Below are positions 27,556 through 36,294 of a stretch of 62,642 bases of DNA, one piece after another. The DNA is from Anaerolineaceae bacterium (GTDB lineage Bacteria > Chloroflexota > Anaerolineae > Aggregatilineales > Phototrophicaceae). Position numbers and translations under genes: made by a program. Every line of letters starts with the position of its first letter. The first letter of the stretch is position 1. Below the pieces are notes generated by a model. The model worked only from the letters and a program-made list of their open reading frames with translations, was not told the DNA's origin and did not search any database. The stretch covers positions 1-62,642 of the forward strand of contig WGMX01000061.1 of assembly GCA_016124855.1 (NCBI GenBank). The letters run 5' to 3'.

Positions 27556-29220
27556 TTGGATTTCATTCTATCTCATCTCCACATGGAAAAATTGGTAAAG
27601 GCAGACGAGAAAAAGATCAGAAAAGCACTCGAAGATTCTAAAAAGCAGAGTGCAACATGGTCCAAGTATATTACAAGACCCACTGTATCTGGGGATGGTT
27701 TAATTGATCTTATAGAAGTCCAGCCATATCTCAAACAGTGTTTGGGAGCTGTGGAAAACGGGTTGGTTGAAATGGCACAGCGATTTTCGCCTGTGCAGTG
27801 GCTATGGTATTTACGACGCTTCCCAAGTATTCATTCCATTGAGGATGAGGGCTTCGAAAACTACTGTTTGACTCTGGCTATAATTCTGTCAACACGCTCA
27901 CACCGCAAAGACGATTCAGAACAGTTCGATACGCAGCTCAGTTTTCCACTAACTCAATCCATCGCTAACCATGTTTTAGCATTTGTCGCTGGGTGCTACG
28001 ATCTGGGGGATTTGCACATTAAATATGGCGCTGCTGGCAGAGAAATACCGTTCAGGATCAGCTCAAAACGCCTCCCCGATGCAGTCCTTACGGAAAGCAA
28101 GCGGGAAGCAGGCAGGATATTTGACGCACGTCAGAACATCGGGATTTCTGGACTCGCTGGAACTATTCCGAGCCAAAGTGATCTATCTGAAAAATCACCC
28201 CTGCTGGTGGTAGATAAAGTTTACTACCCGGTCGCAATACAGTTACCCTACTTTGAATTTCGTGGTTTGGAGACACCACCGTTTGTTCCGACGTACTATT
28301 TACCCACACAAGTACCGTTGAAGCACATCTCAAATCTCTACAAGTTGACAGACAACGGCAACAAACAATGGGTGCGTCGAGATGGGTTTAGTTTGATGCT
28401 GTTGGCAGGTTTGCTACTGCCTATTTCAGCTACTGCACCAGAACATAGCATCAACATAGCGATGTATGGCTACTCCGTACATGAGCGGGTTGATTTTGTC
28501 GTGGATTATTGGCCCGCGTTTGATGAATTGGTTTCGGTGATTAAAAATCTATTCCCTAGTGCTGAATTGCCCGCTACTCCCATACAGTTGTTGGATGAAA
28601 TGGAAAGATTAGAGACCAGCACACATCCTCTGTTACCTGGAGTGGTTATGGGCGATAAGAAACGGATTGTCATCGATCATGCAAGTGTGAAAGACAGGTT
28701 CGGAATGATGCTTCGGTTTCCAAATTTGGGGGGTGGAACCGGAAATCAGCGTGGTATTCACTTTGAGGATGCTATACAGAGTTATATCGATGCCTCAGTG
28801 TGGAAGTCATCTGATGAACTACGAGCTATGCGTCAGGTACACCTTATACGCAGGGGGCATGGTAAAAACAACCAGATTACAGATATTGATGCCATTGGTG
28901 AGTCTGGCGACACGCTTTTGATTATTTCGTGCAAGGCTGTGATTTTTAGCGTCGGACAAGACATTGGTGAGTACCACGCTCTTAAAAATGCACGTCTACG
29001 TCTTGATGAAGCTGTTATCAAATGGCAGGCTGTAAAAGCTGAACTGCTGGATTCTCCCATCGGGCAAAACTATAATTTCCGTCGCTACTCCAAGATCATA
29101 GCTGTCGTTTGCACCCCTAATGCGGTTTACACTGAAAGCGCTCTGTCCCTATCTTATGAAGTCGGCAATCTACGAAAAGCGGCAACTGCCCCAGAGTTTA
29201 TTGAGTGGCTGAATACCTGA
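27556..29220 (+). CDS. Unknown 554-aa protein with a restriction-nuclease-like C-terminus
   Basis: 554 aa from a TTG at 27556, with AAGGA about 7 nt upstream; an ATG at 27583 is the alternative. The first two thirds are helical and unrecognised. Near residue 400 comes GIHFEDAIQSYID, then a long helix, ITDIDAIGESGDTLLIISCKA, which has the arrangement of a PD-(D/E)xK nuclease: Glu in a helix, Asp, then a beta-strand ending S-C-K where E-x-K is usual. The loss of the Glu of E-x-K is a caution. It stands alone on its strand between the toxin-antitoxin pair and the recombinase. A single-gene defence or DNA-processing function is possible, but no function is assigned. Confidence 0.65.
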   Translation: MDFILSHLHMEKLVKADEKKIRKALEDSKKQSATWSKYITRPTVSGDGLIDLIEVQPYLKQCLGAVENGLVEMAQRFSPVQWLWYLRRFPSIHSIEDEGFENYCLTLAIILSTRSHRKDDSEQFDTQLSFPLTQSIANHVLAFVAGCYDLGDLHIKYGAAGREIPFRISSKRLPDAVLTESKREAGRIFDARQNIGISGLAGTIPSQSDLSEKSPLLVVDKVYYPVAIQLPYFEFRGLETPPFVPTYYLPTQVPLKHISNLYKLTDNGNKQWVRRDGFSLMLLAGLLLPISATAPEHSINIAMYGYSVHERVDFVVDYWPAFDELVSVIKNLFPSAELPATPIQLLDEMERLETSTHPLLPGVVMGDKKRIVIDHASVKDRFGMMLRFPNLGGGTGNQRGIHFEDAIQSYIDASVWKSSDELRAMRQVHLIRRGHGKNNQITDIDAIGESGDTLLIISCKAVIFSVGQDIGEYHALKNARLRLDEAVIKWQAVKAELLDSPIGQNYNFRRYSKIIAVVCTPNAVYTESALSLSYEVGNLRKAATAPEFIEWLNT

Positions 29221-29643
29221 GTTTATACAGAAGATGGAGATCCTGATTGTGAGAAGTATCACAAAACCATTTTACTTAAAGGAATATCGTAACCAAAAGG
29301 GGTAATTCACAATACAGCATTTTCAGATTGATAACTATGAGTGTGTGGAATGCTCAACGACATTATTCCGTATTCCTATTCGCTCACCTCCTGAAAAATT
29401 TCACACTCCTTCCCAAAATTACTAATCGAAAACTGTAAAATTAGACAGGTTTGATGATCTGACTTTGATACGCTGGTTGCATCGGTACGACAACAAGGAT
29501 CACCCGATGACCAATCAGCGTTTTTTATTGCCAGCGCTTGAACGTGTAATTTTGACTCGCGTTTTGTCAAATTTAACGGGGCAAAACTATAAAATTACAC
29601 CTTTTGAGCAGGGTCGACGTGCTAGGCTGAGAGCGTCAGTACG
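29221..29643. other. Gene-poor gap with an AT-rich direct repeat
   Basis: No convincing gene. AAAACTGTAAAATTAGAC (29429-29446) recurs as AAAACTATAAAATTACAC (29583-29600), 16 of 18 positions identical and 154 bp apart. This could be a pair of protein-binding sites or an old recombination scar. No terminator after the 554-aa gene was found. Confidence 0.45.
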
Positions 29644-29856
29644 ATGCGAGGATGTACTTTGAACGATTATACGCCAAGTTCGCAGATTAAGAAAAAGATC
29701 GAGGATACATCAGCACAAAAGCAGACCGGTTTTAAACAATTGGATTTGACCATAGCGTATCGGGCTTTGATCCAGTCCTTTGTTCAATCAGACGAGATAC
29801 CCGTCTCTGAGGGAGAAACCGAGAAGCAGGAAGAAAAGGTGTACGACAACTCGTGA
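29644..29856 (+). CDS. Possible small 70-aa protein
   Basis: A 70-aa open frame starting at an ATG with no clear ribosome-binding site. The protein is hydrophilic (QIKKKIEDTSAQKQTGFKQL ... VSEGETEKQEEKVYDNS) and its stop lies inside the inverted repeat at 29839-29869. It has no recognisable domain. It may be a small regulator ahead of the HTH gene and recombinase, or non-coding. Confidence 0.3.
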   Translation: MRGCTLNDYTPSSQIKKKIEDTSAQKQTGFKQLDLTIAYRALIQSFVQSDEIPVSEGETEKQEEKVYDNS

Positions 29857-29869
29857 GATTGTCGTACAC
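29839..29869. promoter_or_regulatory. 11-bp perfect inverted repeat, probable operator
   Basis: GTGTACGACAA (29839-29849) and TTGTCGTACAC (29859-29869) form a perfect inverted repeat with a 9-nt spacer. No T-tract follows, so a terminator is unlikely. It lies 26 bp before the -35 box of the HTH gene, the right place for an operator bound by that gene's product or another regulator. Confidence 0.6.
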
Positions 29870-29894
29870 GTTGTAGACTCACGTCACCAATTAG

Positions 29895-29930
29895 TTGCCA
29901 TTGTGCGCCTATCGGCGTACAATAGAATAA
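29895..29930 (+). promoter_or_regulatory. Sigma-70 promoter for a possibly leaderless HTH gene
   Basis: TTGCCA (29895-29900) and TACAAT (29918-29923) are separated by exactly 17 nt; each matches consensus in five of six positions. The predicted start nucleotide, seven nt after the -10, is the A of the ATG at 29930. No Shine-Dalgarno sequence precedes that ATG, so a leaderless transcript fits. Confidence 0.65.
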
Positions 29931-30190
29931 TGAGGCTAATGATGACGGAGCGACTACTTTCACCTGTTGAAGCGGCAGAAATCGCTGGGTGTCATAAGGA
30001 CACCATTCGACGTGCAGCACATTTTGGTTTACTCAAATCACAAAAGGTGGGGCGTGCCTTTGCAATTTCATCAGATCACCTGCAAGAATGGATTGCAGCA
30101 GGAATGCCGAATCATCGGCGAAAATCAACACGCAAGGTGAAGATCGAAGAACAATCACTGAGTGACAAAGAAAACAGTGAAGAACCATAA
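29930..30190 (+). CDS. Excisionase-like helix-turn-helix protein
   Basis: 86 aa from the ATG at 29930 (ATGs at 29939 and 29942 are alternatives). LSPVEAAEIAGCHKDTIRRAAHFGLLKSQKVGRAFAISSDHLQEWI is a MerR/Xis-type 'helix_turn_helix_17' DNA-binding domain, followed by a basic-acidic tail. Such proteins regulate or direct integrase reactions. It lies 18 nt upstream of the serine recombinase, probably in one transcript, and is a good candidate for the recombination directionality factor or operon regulator. Confidence 0.8.
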   Translation: MRLMMTERLLSPVEAAEIAGCHKDTIRRAAHFGLLKSQKVGRAFAISSDHLQEWIAAGMPNHRRKSTRKVKIEEQSLSDKENSEEP

Positions 30191-30208
30191 ACGTGAGGAA
30201 ATAGGCTG

Positions 30209-32473
30209 ATGCCCGCCAAGCGAAAGTATCAATCTCAAGCGCAAGTTGAACATCCAATAATGTCGGGTATGCTGCCTGTAGATCGCGCAGTAGCAGTATA
30301 TTATCGCCAATCCTCTATGAAGCAGGTTGGCAATATTTCAACGGACATGCAGCAGATTGACCTTCCTCGCTACGTGGCATCTCTTGGCTGGAGCGAAGAT
30401 GAAATCATCCTCATTGATGAAGATGAAGGTGTGAGCGGAGCAAAGCGCATTGATGAGCGCAAGGGCATGAGTCGCTTGTTTGACCTGATTATCACCGGGA
30501 GAATAGGATCTGTCGTGGCGCAAGCGGAGGATCGTCTTTTCCGCGATGAAACCCAAATTCAGGTCAATGTGTTCATTGATGCCTGCGTAAAAAACAATGT
30601 CCGTGTAATCACGCCCTTTTTCAAATACAACTTTGCTGACAAACACGAAGGCCCTTACCATCGTTTATTGTTTCGCATGAGAGCCGAGCAAGCGGCGGAT
30701 TTTTTGAATTCGTATGTGCGTGGACGTTTAGTTGCTGCCAAAGAGCGCATGATGCTGCTCGGTATGTGGATGGGTGGGAACATCAATCTTGGTTTTATGG
30801 TAGACAATCGAAAATATCTGCCAAGCGGAATTCCCAACCCCAATTGGCGCAAATTTGAGCCGTTTGAACCGTGTGCAAAAGTGGTTGTTGAACTATTCAA
30901 CACCTTCGTTAGCTTTGGCGGCAATCTCCGCAAAACTCTTGCCCATGTGTATGAGAATGGACCGCACTTCCCTGATTTCGATGATCCAGAGTTTCAGCGG
31001 AATGTGCCACCGGGGTATATTTGTGACAAGCCGATGCGAATGCTGAAACGCGGCGGGGTTTACTGCCCAAGCCGAATGGCGATGGTCAATATGATGACCA
31101 ATGCGGTCTATATTGGACATTGGATGCACAAAGACCGAGTCGTCCAGTGGAACAATCATCCAGCTATCGTATCGGAGGAATTGTTCTATCGTGCATTTAA
31201 TTATCTGTCACCGTACACACTCACAGGGGAACCAAATCTCGATTACGCACCACCCTTTTACCGAGAGCGCTCAAAAGAAGATCGAGATGAAGCAAAGCCT
31301 ATTTATAAAGGTTTGATCGGCACTTACCACGAAGGCGAATGGCGGCAGGCAGCCGCATGTTGGAGTCCGGGCATGAAAGCCTATGCGTACTCTACCAAGC
31401 GAAACGATTTAGCCACAAATCAGCATACCCTCTGGTCTCGGCGCTGTGATTACTTCGATCAGGTCATCACTGAGATGATGCACAATAAACTGCGCGAAAC
31501 CTTTGACCCGAAAGTCTGGGACAATGTGTTGGCTAGCACTGGAGAAGATTTCGATACAGAACGCCGCTCACTCACAACACAGAAAGCAACTGTCATCCAA
31601 AAAATGCAGGCTATCGTCACAAACTTCAGTTATGCTCATACGCCGTCTTTACTCCAGGCGCTTGAACAGGATTATCGGCAGTATGAGCAAGAAGAAATTC
31701 GTTTGCAGAACAAACTCGCTGCGCTGGAACGACGAGCACAGCGCCGCGAAGCGTTGATACAGTTGGCTCGCCAAGCCGAAAAGGTTCTGGCGAACTGGCA
31801 TCAGATGAATCTGAAAGATCAGCGCACTGTTGCTCATGCTTTTATTGTGCGAATTGTGGTTACACCAACGGGGAAACATCGCGTTGCCGATGTTGAAATC
31901 CAGTGGCGTGATGAAAGCACCAACAAGTTTGTGCTGCCTTATCGCGCTGACAAATGGACGCTGTGGATACCCGAAGAAGTTGAACGGCTAACCGAACTGC
32001 TGGAACGACAAGCAACACAGGTTGAGATGGCTCAAGCCCTCCCTAAGCGTAACTGGCGGGCAATCCGCATCAAGATTTATGAGATTACCGGCACGCGATC
32101 CTTTCACATTGCGCCGAAAGTGATCCGTGATGAAGAAACGTATGCAGCCTATCTCGAACGGCTGGAAAGGAAGGAAAAGAGCCAGCGACATACTGGCAGC
32201 GCACGCTGGCAAGAATCAGAGATGAATAAACTGGATGAGATGTTGACATCAGGGGCAACACAGCTTGAGATTGCTGCTGCATTGCCCTATCGGAGCTGGC
32301 AGGCAATTCGCCGCCGGATTATTTTGTTACGTGGTCCGGGGTTTGTAATCCCGGAGTCTGGTCACCTTGAAGATGGTGAGACATACGAAGCGTATCTGTC
32401 TCGTGAGCCTTCAGTTGCAGGGACGATGGCCTTCCGAGCCGAAGGGAGTTTAGAACAACGAAGACGCTACTAA
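30209..32473 (+). CDS. Large serine recombinase (integrase)
   Basis: 754 aa. The resolvase domain starts around residue 27: AVAVYYRQSSMKQ gives the Y-x-R-x-S motif with nucleophile S35, then DEGVSGAKRIDERKGMSRLFDLI and VVAQAEDRLFRDE with the conserved arginines. The recombinase domain follows (YVRGRLVAAKERMMLLGMWMGG ... RMAMVNMMTNAVYIGHWMH). The C-terminal third has a coiled-coil (EQEEIRLQNKLAALERRAQ) and two similar RIW/SWQAIRRRI-type modules (NWRAIRIKI near residue 615 and SWQAIRRRI near 695). Large serine integrases insert phages and integrative elements at short att sites. The last ~155 nt lie inside copA on the other strand, which marks the probable right end of the element. Confidence 0.92.
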   Translation: MPAKRKYQSQAQVEHPIMSGMLPVDRAVAVYYRQSSMKQVGNISTDMQQIDLPRYVASLGWSEDEIILIDEDEGVSGAKRIDERKGMSRLFDLIITGRIGSVVAQAEDRLFRDETQIQVNVFIDACVKNNVRVITPFFKYNFADKHEGPYHRLLFRMRAEQAADFLNSYVRGRLVAAKERMMLLGMWMGGNINLGFMVDNRKYLPSGIPNPNWRKFEPFEPCAKVVVELFNTFVSFGGNLRKTLAHVYENGPHFPDFDDPEFQRNVPPGYICDKPMRMLKRGGVYCPSRMAMVNMMTNAVYIGHWMHKDRVVQWNNHPAIVSEELFYRAFNYLSPYTLTGEPNLDYAPPFYRERSKEDRDEAKPIYKGLIGTYHEGEWRQAAACWSPGMKAYAYSTKRNDLATNQHTLWSRRCDYFDQVITEMMHNKLRETFDPKVWDNVLASTGEDFDTERRSLTTQKATVIQKMQAIVTNFSYAHTPSLLQALEQDYRQYEQEEIRLQNKLAALERRAQRREALIQLARQAEKVLANWHQMNLKDQRTVAHAFIVRIVVTPTGKHRVADVEIQWRDESTNKFVLPYRADKWTLWIPEEVERLTELLERQATQVEMAQALPKRNWRAIRIKIYEITGTRSFHIAPKVIRDEETYAAYLERLERKEKSQRHTGSARWQESEMNKLDEMLTSGATQLEIAAALPYRSWQAIRRRIILLRGPGFVIPESGHLEDGETYEAYLSREPSVAGTMAFRAEGSLEQRRRY

Positions 32474-34904
32474 AGGCCATAGCTCCAGCCGCAAGCATAG
32501 GCACGAGTAGACCCAAAACAGCTACAGGAATGAGGATGATATTGTAGATGAATGCCCAAAAGAGATTCTGATAAATGGTTCGCATGGTCGCTTTGCTCAG
32601 ACTAATCGCTCGTGCAACACCTCGCAAATCACCGCTCATCAACGTTAAATCGCTGGCTTCCATGGCAATATCTGTGCCGGTACCAATCGCAATACCAACA
32701 TCAGCCTGAGCAAGTGCAGGTGCATCATTGATACCGTCGCCAACCATTGCAACTCGCTTACTACCTGTCTGTAACTGCTTGACTGCCTCCGCCTTTTGCC
32801 CCGGCAGCACATCGGCTAGCACTCGTTTGATACCGACTTCTGCGGCTATTGCTTCAGCCGTCCGTTGGTTATCCCCGGTAATCATGACAACCTCTAAACC
32901 CAGTGCTTGCAGTTCAAGCACTGCTTCTCTCGAAGTCTCTTTAATTGTATCCGCGATGCCAATGATGCCAGCGACAACACTATCAACGATAACAACAACC
33001 GCCGTTCGTCCAGCATTCTGAAGCACTTCAATACCTGCAGCAAAATCATCTTTCGATAAACTTTGTTGGCTAGCGAAACGCGGACTCCCGATTAGAACTG
33101 TGCGGTTGTCAACCGTAGCGCGGATGCCTTGGCCAGACATCGCCTCAAAATCTTGCGGTTGGGTCAATGAAAGTCCAGCCTTCTCGGCGGCTTTTACAAC
33201 TGCTTGTGCCAGTGGATGTTCGCTTCCCCGCTCGGCACTTGCTGCTAAGCGCAGTAAATCATCTTCGCTGAACGCGTTTAGAGGAATAAGATCCGTTACA
33301 CTTGGTTCACCTTTGGTCAAGGTACCGGTTTTATCCAGCGCAATGACTTGCAACCGGTGAGCGTTTTCCAGAGATTCACTGTTTTTGAACAAGATACCGA
33401 GTTCCGCGCCCTTACCAGTCCCAACCATAATCGCGGTTGGTGTCGCTAGACCCAAGGCACACGGACAAGCGATAACTAAAACAGCTACTGCGTGAACCAT
33501 AGCCGTTGTAAAAACAGCCTGTCCCAAAACCAACCAACCAACAAAGGTCAAGGCAGCTAAGAGAAGTACAACAGGCACAAAAACACTGGACACTTGATCG
33601 GCTATTCGCTGGATAGGGGCCTTCGAACCTTGAGCCTGTTCAACCAAGCGAATAATTTGTGCAAGAGCAGTACGTGAACCAACCGCCGTTGCTTCTATCA
33701 CTAACCGCCCCTGCTTGTTAACGGTCGCGCCGATTACATCACTGCCAACAGTCTTGTTTACAGGCAGACTTTCACCCGTCAGCATCGACTCGTCTATCGA
33801 GGAACGGCCCTCTATCACAACCCCATCAGTTGGGATGCGCTCACCGGGTCGCACAAGTAGGCGATCTCCTTCAGTTATGGTATCGACTGCAACCTCGATT
33901 TCTTGATAATCACGCAGCAGCGTCGCGGTCTTCGGCGCAAGGCCAATTAACGCTTTAATTGCCTCGCTGGTACGCCCTTTCGCGCGTGCCTCAAGTAGTT
34001 TACCCAGTGTAATGAGCACCAATATCACGGCTGCAGTTTCAAAGTAGACATGCTCACCGACGACCTTTGTTAAACCGAAGATCGTCGCAATAAGGACAAT
34101 CACACTGTAAACAAAGGCAGTTAAAGACCCTAGAGCAATTAGGGTGTCCATATTGGTGGTACGGTTGCGGGCGGCTTTATAGGCTCCGACGATATATTGA
34201 CGACCGAGCAGCACTTGCACCGGTGCTGCCAATAAACCAAAGACAAATGGCCAGCCTGCCCACAACAGCCAACCCAACAATGGGCTGACTGCTGAGGCAC
34301 TATCCATCCCAGACATCGCCATACCACTATCGCCCGCTGCACTTGCCATGACCAAATCACGAGCCATACTCAAAACGAATAAAGGTATCGTGAAGGCTGC
34401 GCCGATTAAAACTAACCGCCGCTGGCGATCAATTTCCGCTTGTCGTGCAGCGCGCTCGACATCTTCAGGCGCTTCAACGTTGGCAAGGTCAAGCACGCCA
34501 TAACCAGCTGCTTCGACCGCGTGAATAATGTCGGGACGGCGAACGCTGCCGGGAAGATAAGTAACGCTGGCTTTTTCTGTAGCCAGATTCACATTAACCG
34601 AAAGTACACCCGACTGTTTGTTAATTGCCCTTTCAACATTGCGGACACAGCTTGCGCAGGTCATTCCTGTAATTGGAAGTTCAATTGTTGCTTGAGCGAC
34701 ACCATAACCTGCTTTGTCAACCCGCTCAATCATGTCTGGAATTTTAAGCGTGGTCGGATCAAATGTTACTTGGGCGCGCTCTGTCGCAAAATTCACATTT
34801 ACATTTTCGATTCCGGGTGTCTTACTCAATGTACGCTCGACTGTTCGAGCGCAATTGGCACAGGTCATCCCTGTAATCGGCAGATCAATTTTTTGGACAG
34901 TCAT
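32319..34904 (-). CDS. copA: Copper-transporting P1B-type ATPase CopA, 3' end altered
   Basis: 861 aa from the ATG complement at 34902-34904, which has AAGGA 6-7 nt upstream; three ATGs stand in a row there. Two N-terminal heavy-metal domains carry GMTCANC (residues 12-18) and GMTCASC. Then come the membrane Cys-Pro-Cys (ACPCALGLATPT), the phosphorylation motif DKTGTLTKG, the ATP-binding HP and GDGINDAPALAQADVG. This is the standard Cu(+) exporter. After SSVFVVLNSLRLG, where CopA proteins normally end, a further ~33 residues (PSSLQLKAHETDTLRMSH...) are read from sequence that is antisense to the recombinase. This unusual tail suggests insertion at the very end of the gene. It is last in the csoR operon. 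Confidence 0.93.
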   Translation of the reverse strand: MTVQKIDLPITGMTCANCARTVERTLSKTPGIENVNVNFATERAQVTFDPTTLKIPDMIERVDKAGYGVAQATIELPITGMTCASCVRNVERAINKQSGVLSVNVNLATEKASVTYLPGSVRRPDIIHAVEAAGYGVLDLANVEAPEDVERAARQAEIDRQRRLVLIGAAFTIPLFVLSMARDLVMASAAGDSGMAMSGMDSASAVSPLLGWLLWAGWPFVFGLLAAPVQVLLGRQYIVGAYKAARNRTTNMDTLIALGSLTAFVYSVIVLIATIFGLTKVVGEHVYFETAAVILVLITLGKLLEARAKGRTSEAIKALIGLAPKTATLLRDYQEIEVAVDTITEGDRLLVRPGERIPTDGVVIEGRSSIDESMLTGESLPVNKTVGSDVIGATVNKQGRLVIEATAVGSRTALAQIIRLVEQAQGSKAPIQRIADQVSSVFVPVVLLLAALTFVGWLVLGQAVFTTAMVHAVAVLVIACPCALGLATPTAIMVGTGKGAELGILFKNSESLENAHRLQVIALDKTGTLTKGEPSVTDLIPLNAFSEDDLLRLAASAERGSEHPLAQAVVKAAEKAGLSLTQPQDFEAMSGQGIRATVDNRTVLIGSPRFASQQSLSKDDFAAGIEVLQNAGRTAVVVIVDSVVAGIIGIADTIKETSREAVLELQALGLEVVMITGDNQRTAEAIAAEVGIKRVLADVLPGQKAEAVKQLQTGSKRVAMVGDGINDAPALAQADVGIAIGTGTDIAMEASDLTLMSGDLRGVARAISLSKATMRTIYQNLFWAFIYNIILIPVAVLGLLVPMLAAGAMAFSSVFVVLNSLRLGRPSSLQLKAHETDTLRMSHHLQGDQTPGLQTPDHVTK

Positions 34905-34917
34905 CATCATTTCCTTA

Positions 34918-35826
34918 CTAGCCATGTGCGTGTGTTTCTGGCGTTGCTTCAACATTGTCCGTTACTTCAACTACGAATGGAAAGGTATAAACGTCACCTT
35001 TATATTGGACTTGAAGCCACATCGCCCATAAACCAGCCGATGGAAACTCTGCCATGAAATCCAAATCTGGCCCGTATTGCATAGGCATTTCCATTCCGGC
35101 CATTGCAGGGGTTGAGGTCGCCATGCCACTCATACCGTTCATCCCGCTCATGCTTTCCATATCGTGACCTGCAGGATGCGTGTGGATATACGTTTGGCTT
35201 GTCTGGTCAATGATGACCAGATGTCCTGCCGCACCTAAATATTCGTCCAAGTTTTCCACATCTGAAGCGGTTGTTGCGCTGGTGGCATGGAATTGAAGAT
35301 GCGTTTCACCACCCGCGGCAAGTGGCGCTGAATTAACGAGATGCATCTTCAAATCACCGATTGTGACTTCTTCCGAGCCAACAACCAAATTCGGATGCTC
35401 ATGGGTCGCACCCTCTACTGAAAGGATGTTTCGAACAAAATGTTGTTCTTCGCCGGTTGGAGTGAAGTCCGCGAAAGTAACGTAATCAGCGGCGGTTGGT
35501 AGCACGACATCTTTGAGAACAAATATGCCGCCACCTTGATAATCAGGGTGAACATGCAAGAACTGGGTCAAATCTTCGCTCACCAAGATAAAATGCAGCA
35601 GCTTGGTATGAACCTCATCGAAGGCCGTAACAGGGGTTTGACCATCGGGCATTAAGATCGCTGCCGTTAATGTAAAGGGCTTATTAGCCTCGATAACTTT
35701 CGGTTCCGTGCTTAAATTGACGACATAACTCTTGGCGGGCGCAGTGGGCGTTGCCGTTGAGTCATGGGCGCTAACCATACCGAATATAAAGACCATCATT
35801 ATTCCTAATACGAGCAAGTGCTTCAT
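34918..35826 (-). CDS. Secreted His/Met-rich copper-binding protein
   Basis: 302 aa. A signal peptide (MKHLLVLGIMMVFIFGMVSA) is followed by a beta-rich region with many histidines (LLHFILVSEDLTQFLHVHPDYQ, THEHPNLV, YIHTHPAGHDM). A Met/Gly-rich segment comes next (MESMSGMNGMSGMAT ... MAGMEMPMQYGPDL), and the tail is ETHAHG. Such Met/His patches bind Cu(I)/Cu(II) outside the membrane. It lies between csoR and copA (13 nt to copA), so it probably hands copper to, or buffers it for, the export system. The closest named relatives would be YtkA-like/CopC-type proteins, but this is uncertain. Confidence 0.8.
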   Translation of the reverse strand: MKHLLVLGIMMVFIFGMVSAHDSTATPTAPAKSYVVNLSTEPKVIEANKPFTLTAAILMPDGQTPVTAFDEVHTKLLHFILVSEDLTQFLHVHPDYQGGGIFVLKDVVLPTAADYVTFADFTPTGEEQHFVRNILSVEGATHEHPNLVVGSEEVTIGDLKMHLVNSAPLAAGGETHLQFHATSATTASDVENLDEYLGAAGHLVIIDQTSQTYIHTHPAGHDMESMSGMNGMSGMATSTPAMAGMEMPMQYGPDLDFMAEFPSAGLWAMWLQVQYKGDVYTFPFVVEVTDNVEATPETHAHG

Positions 35827-35854
35827 CTAGCTTCATCTCCAACGGTGTAATAGA

Positions 35855-36157
35855 TTAGTGATTGAGAAGATCAAAAATGCGAGCGAGTTCAGCGGTCGTC
35901 TTATCAGGGTCATCTGTCATTTCGTGTCGTGCTGTATTGACCAAATAGCATTCAACCAGATGGGTTATTAAGCTGGTCATACCCTTCTCGACTGTGCGGG
36001 CACGAATCACGCGATCTTCACAACTGCCTTCGTCAGCTTGAATCATCTTTTCAAGCGCACCCAATTGACCTTGAATGCGATGAATACGATGCAGTGTCTT
36101 TTCGTTATATTCACACTTCAGATCATGTTCAGCGGTTTGAATAGTTTTGTCAGCCAT
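35855..36157 (-). CDS. CsoR/RcnR-family metal-sensing repressor
   Basis: 100 aa, with AGGAGG 5 nt before the ATG. The DUF156 fold is clear: YNEKTLHRIHRIQGQLGALEKMI, then CEDRVIRARTVEKGMTSLITHLVECYL. Cys46 matches the CsoR alpha-2 Cys. At the positions 25 and 29 residues further, where CsoR has His and Cys, this protein has Tyr71 and Thr75, while His66 and Cys70 sit one and a half turns earlier. The metal site is therefore non-canonical. The operator ATACCC-N4-GGGTAT lies 24 bp upstream, consistent with self-repression of the csoR-302aa-copA operon, relieved by copper. Confidence 0.88.
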   Translation of the reverse strand: MADKTIQTAEHDLKCEYNEKTLHRIHRIQGQLGALEKMIQADEGSCEDRVIRARTVEKGMTSLITHLVECYLVNTARHEMTDDPDKTTAELARIFDLLNH

Positions 36158-36180
36158 TTCATCCTCCTATCACAACAGAC

Positions 36181-36196
36181 ATACCCGGTGGGGTAT
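36181..36196. promoter_or_regulatory. CsoR-type operator
   Basis: ATACCC (36181-36186), GGTG, GGGTAT (36191-36196): the G/C-tract inverted repeat with flanking AT typical of CsoR/RcnR-family operators. It is 24 bp from the csoR start and would overlap the leftward promoter. Confidence 0.75.
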
Positions 36197-36294
36197 ATCT
36201 TACTTTTGGATTTCCACTTCATTATGCCCGTATGCTATCTTGAAAAAAGTTCATGAAGTAGGATTAGTCACGAAAAGACACAAAGGACAACCCT

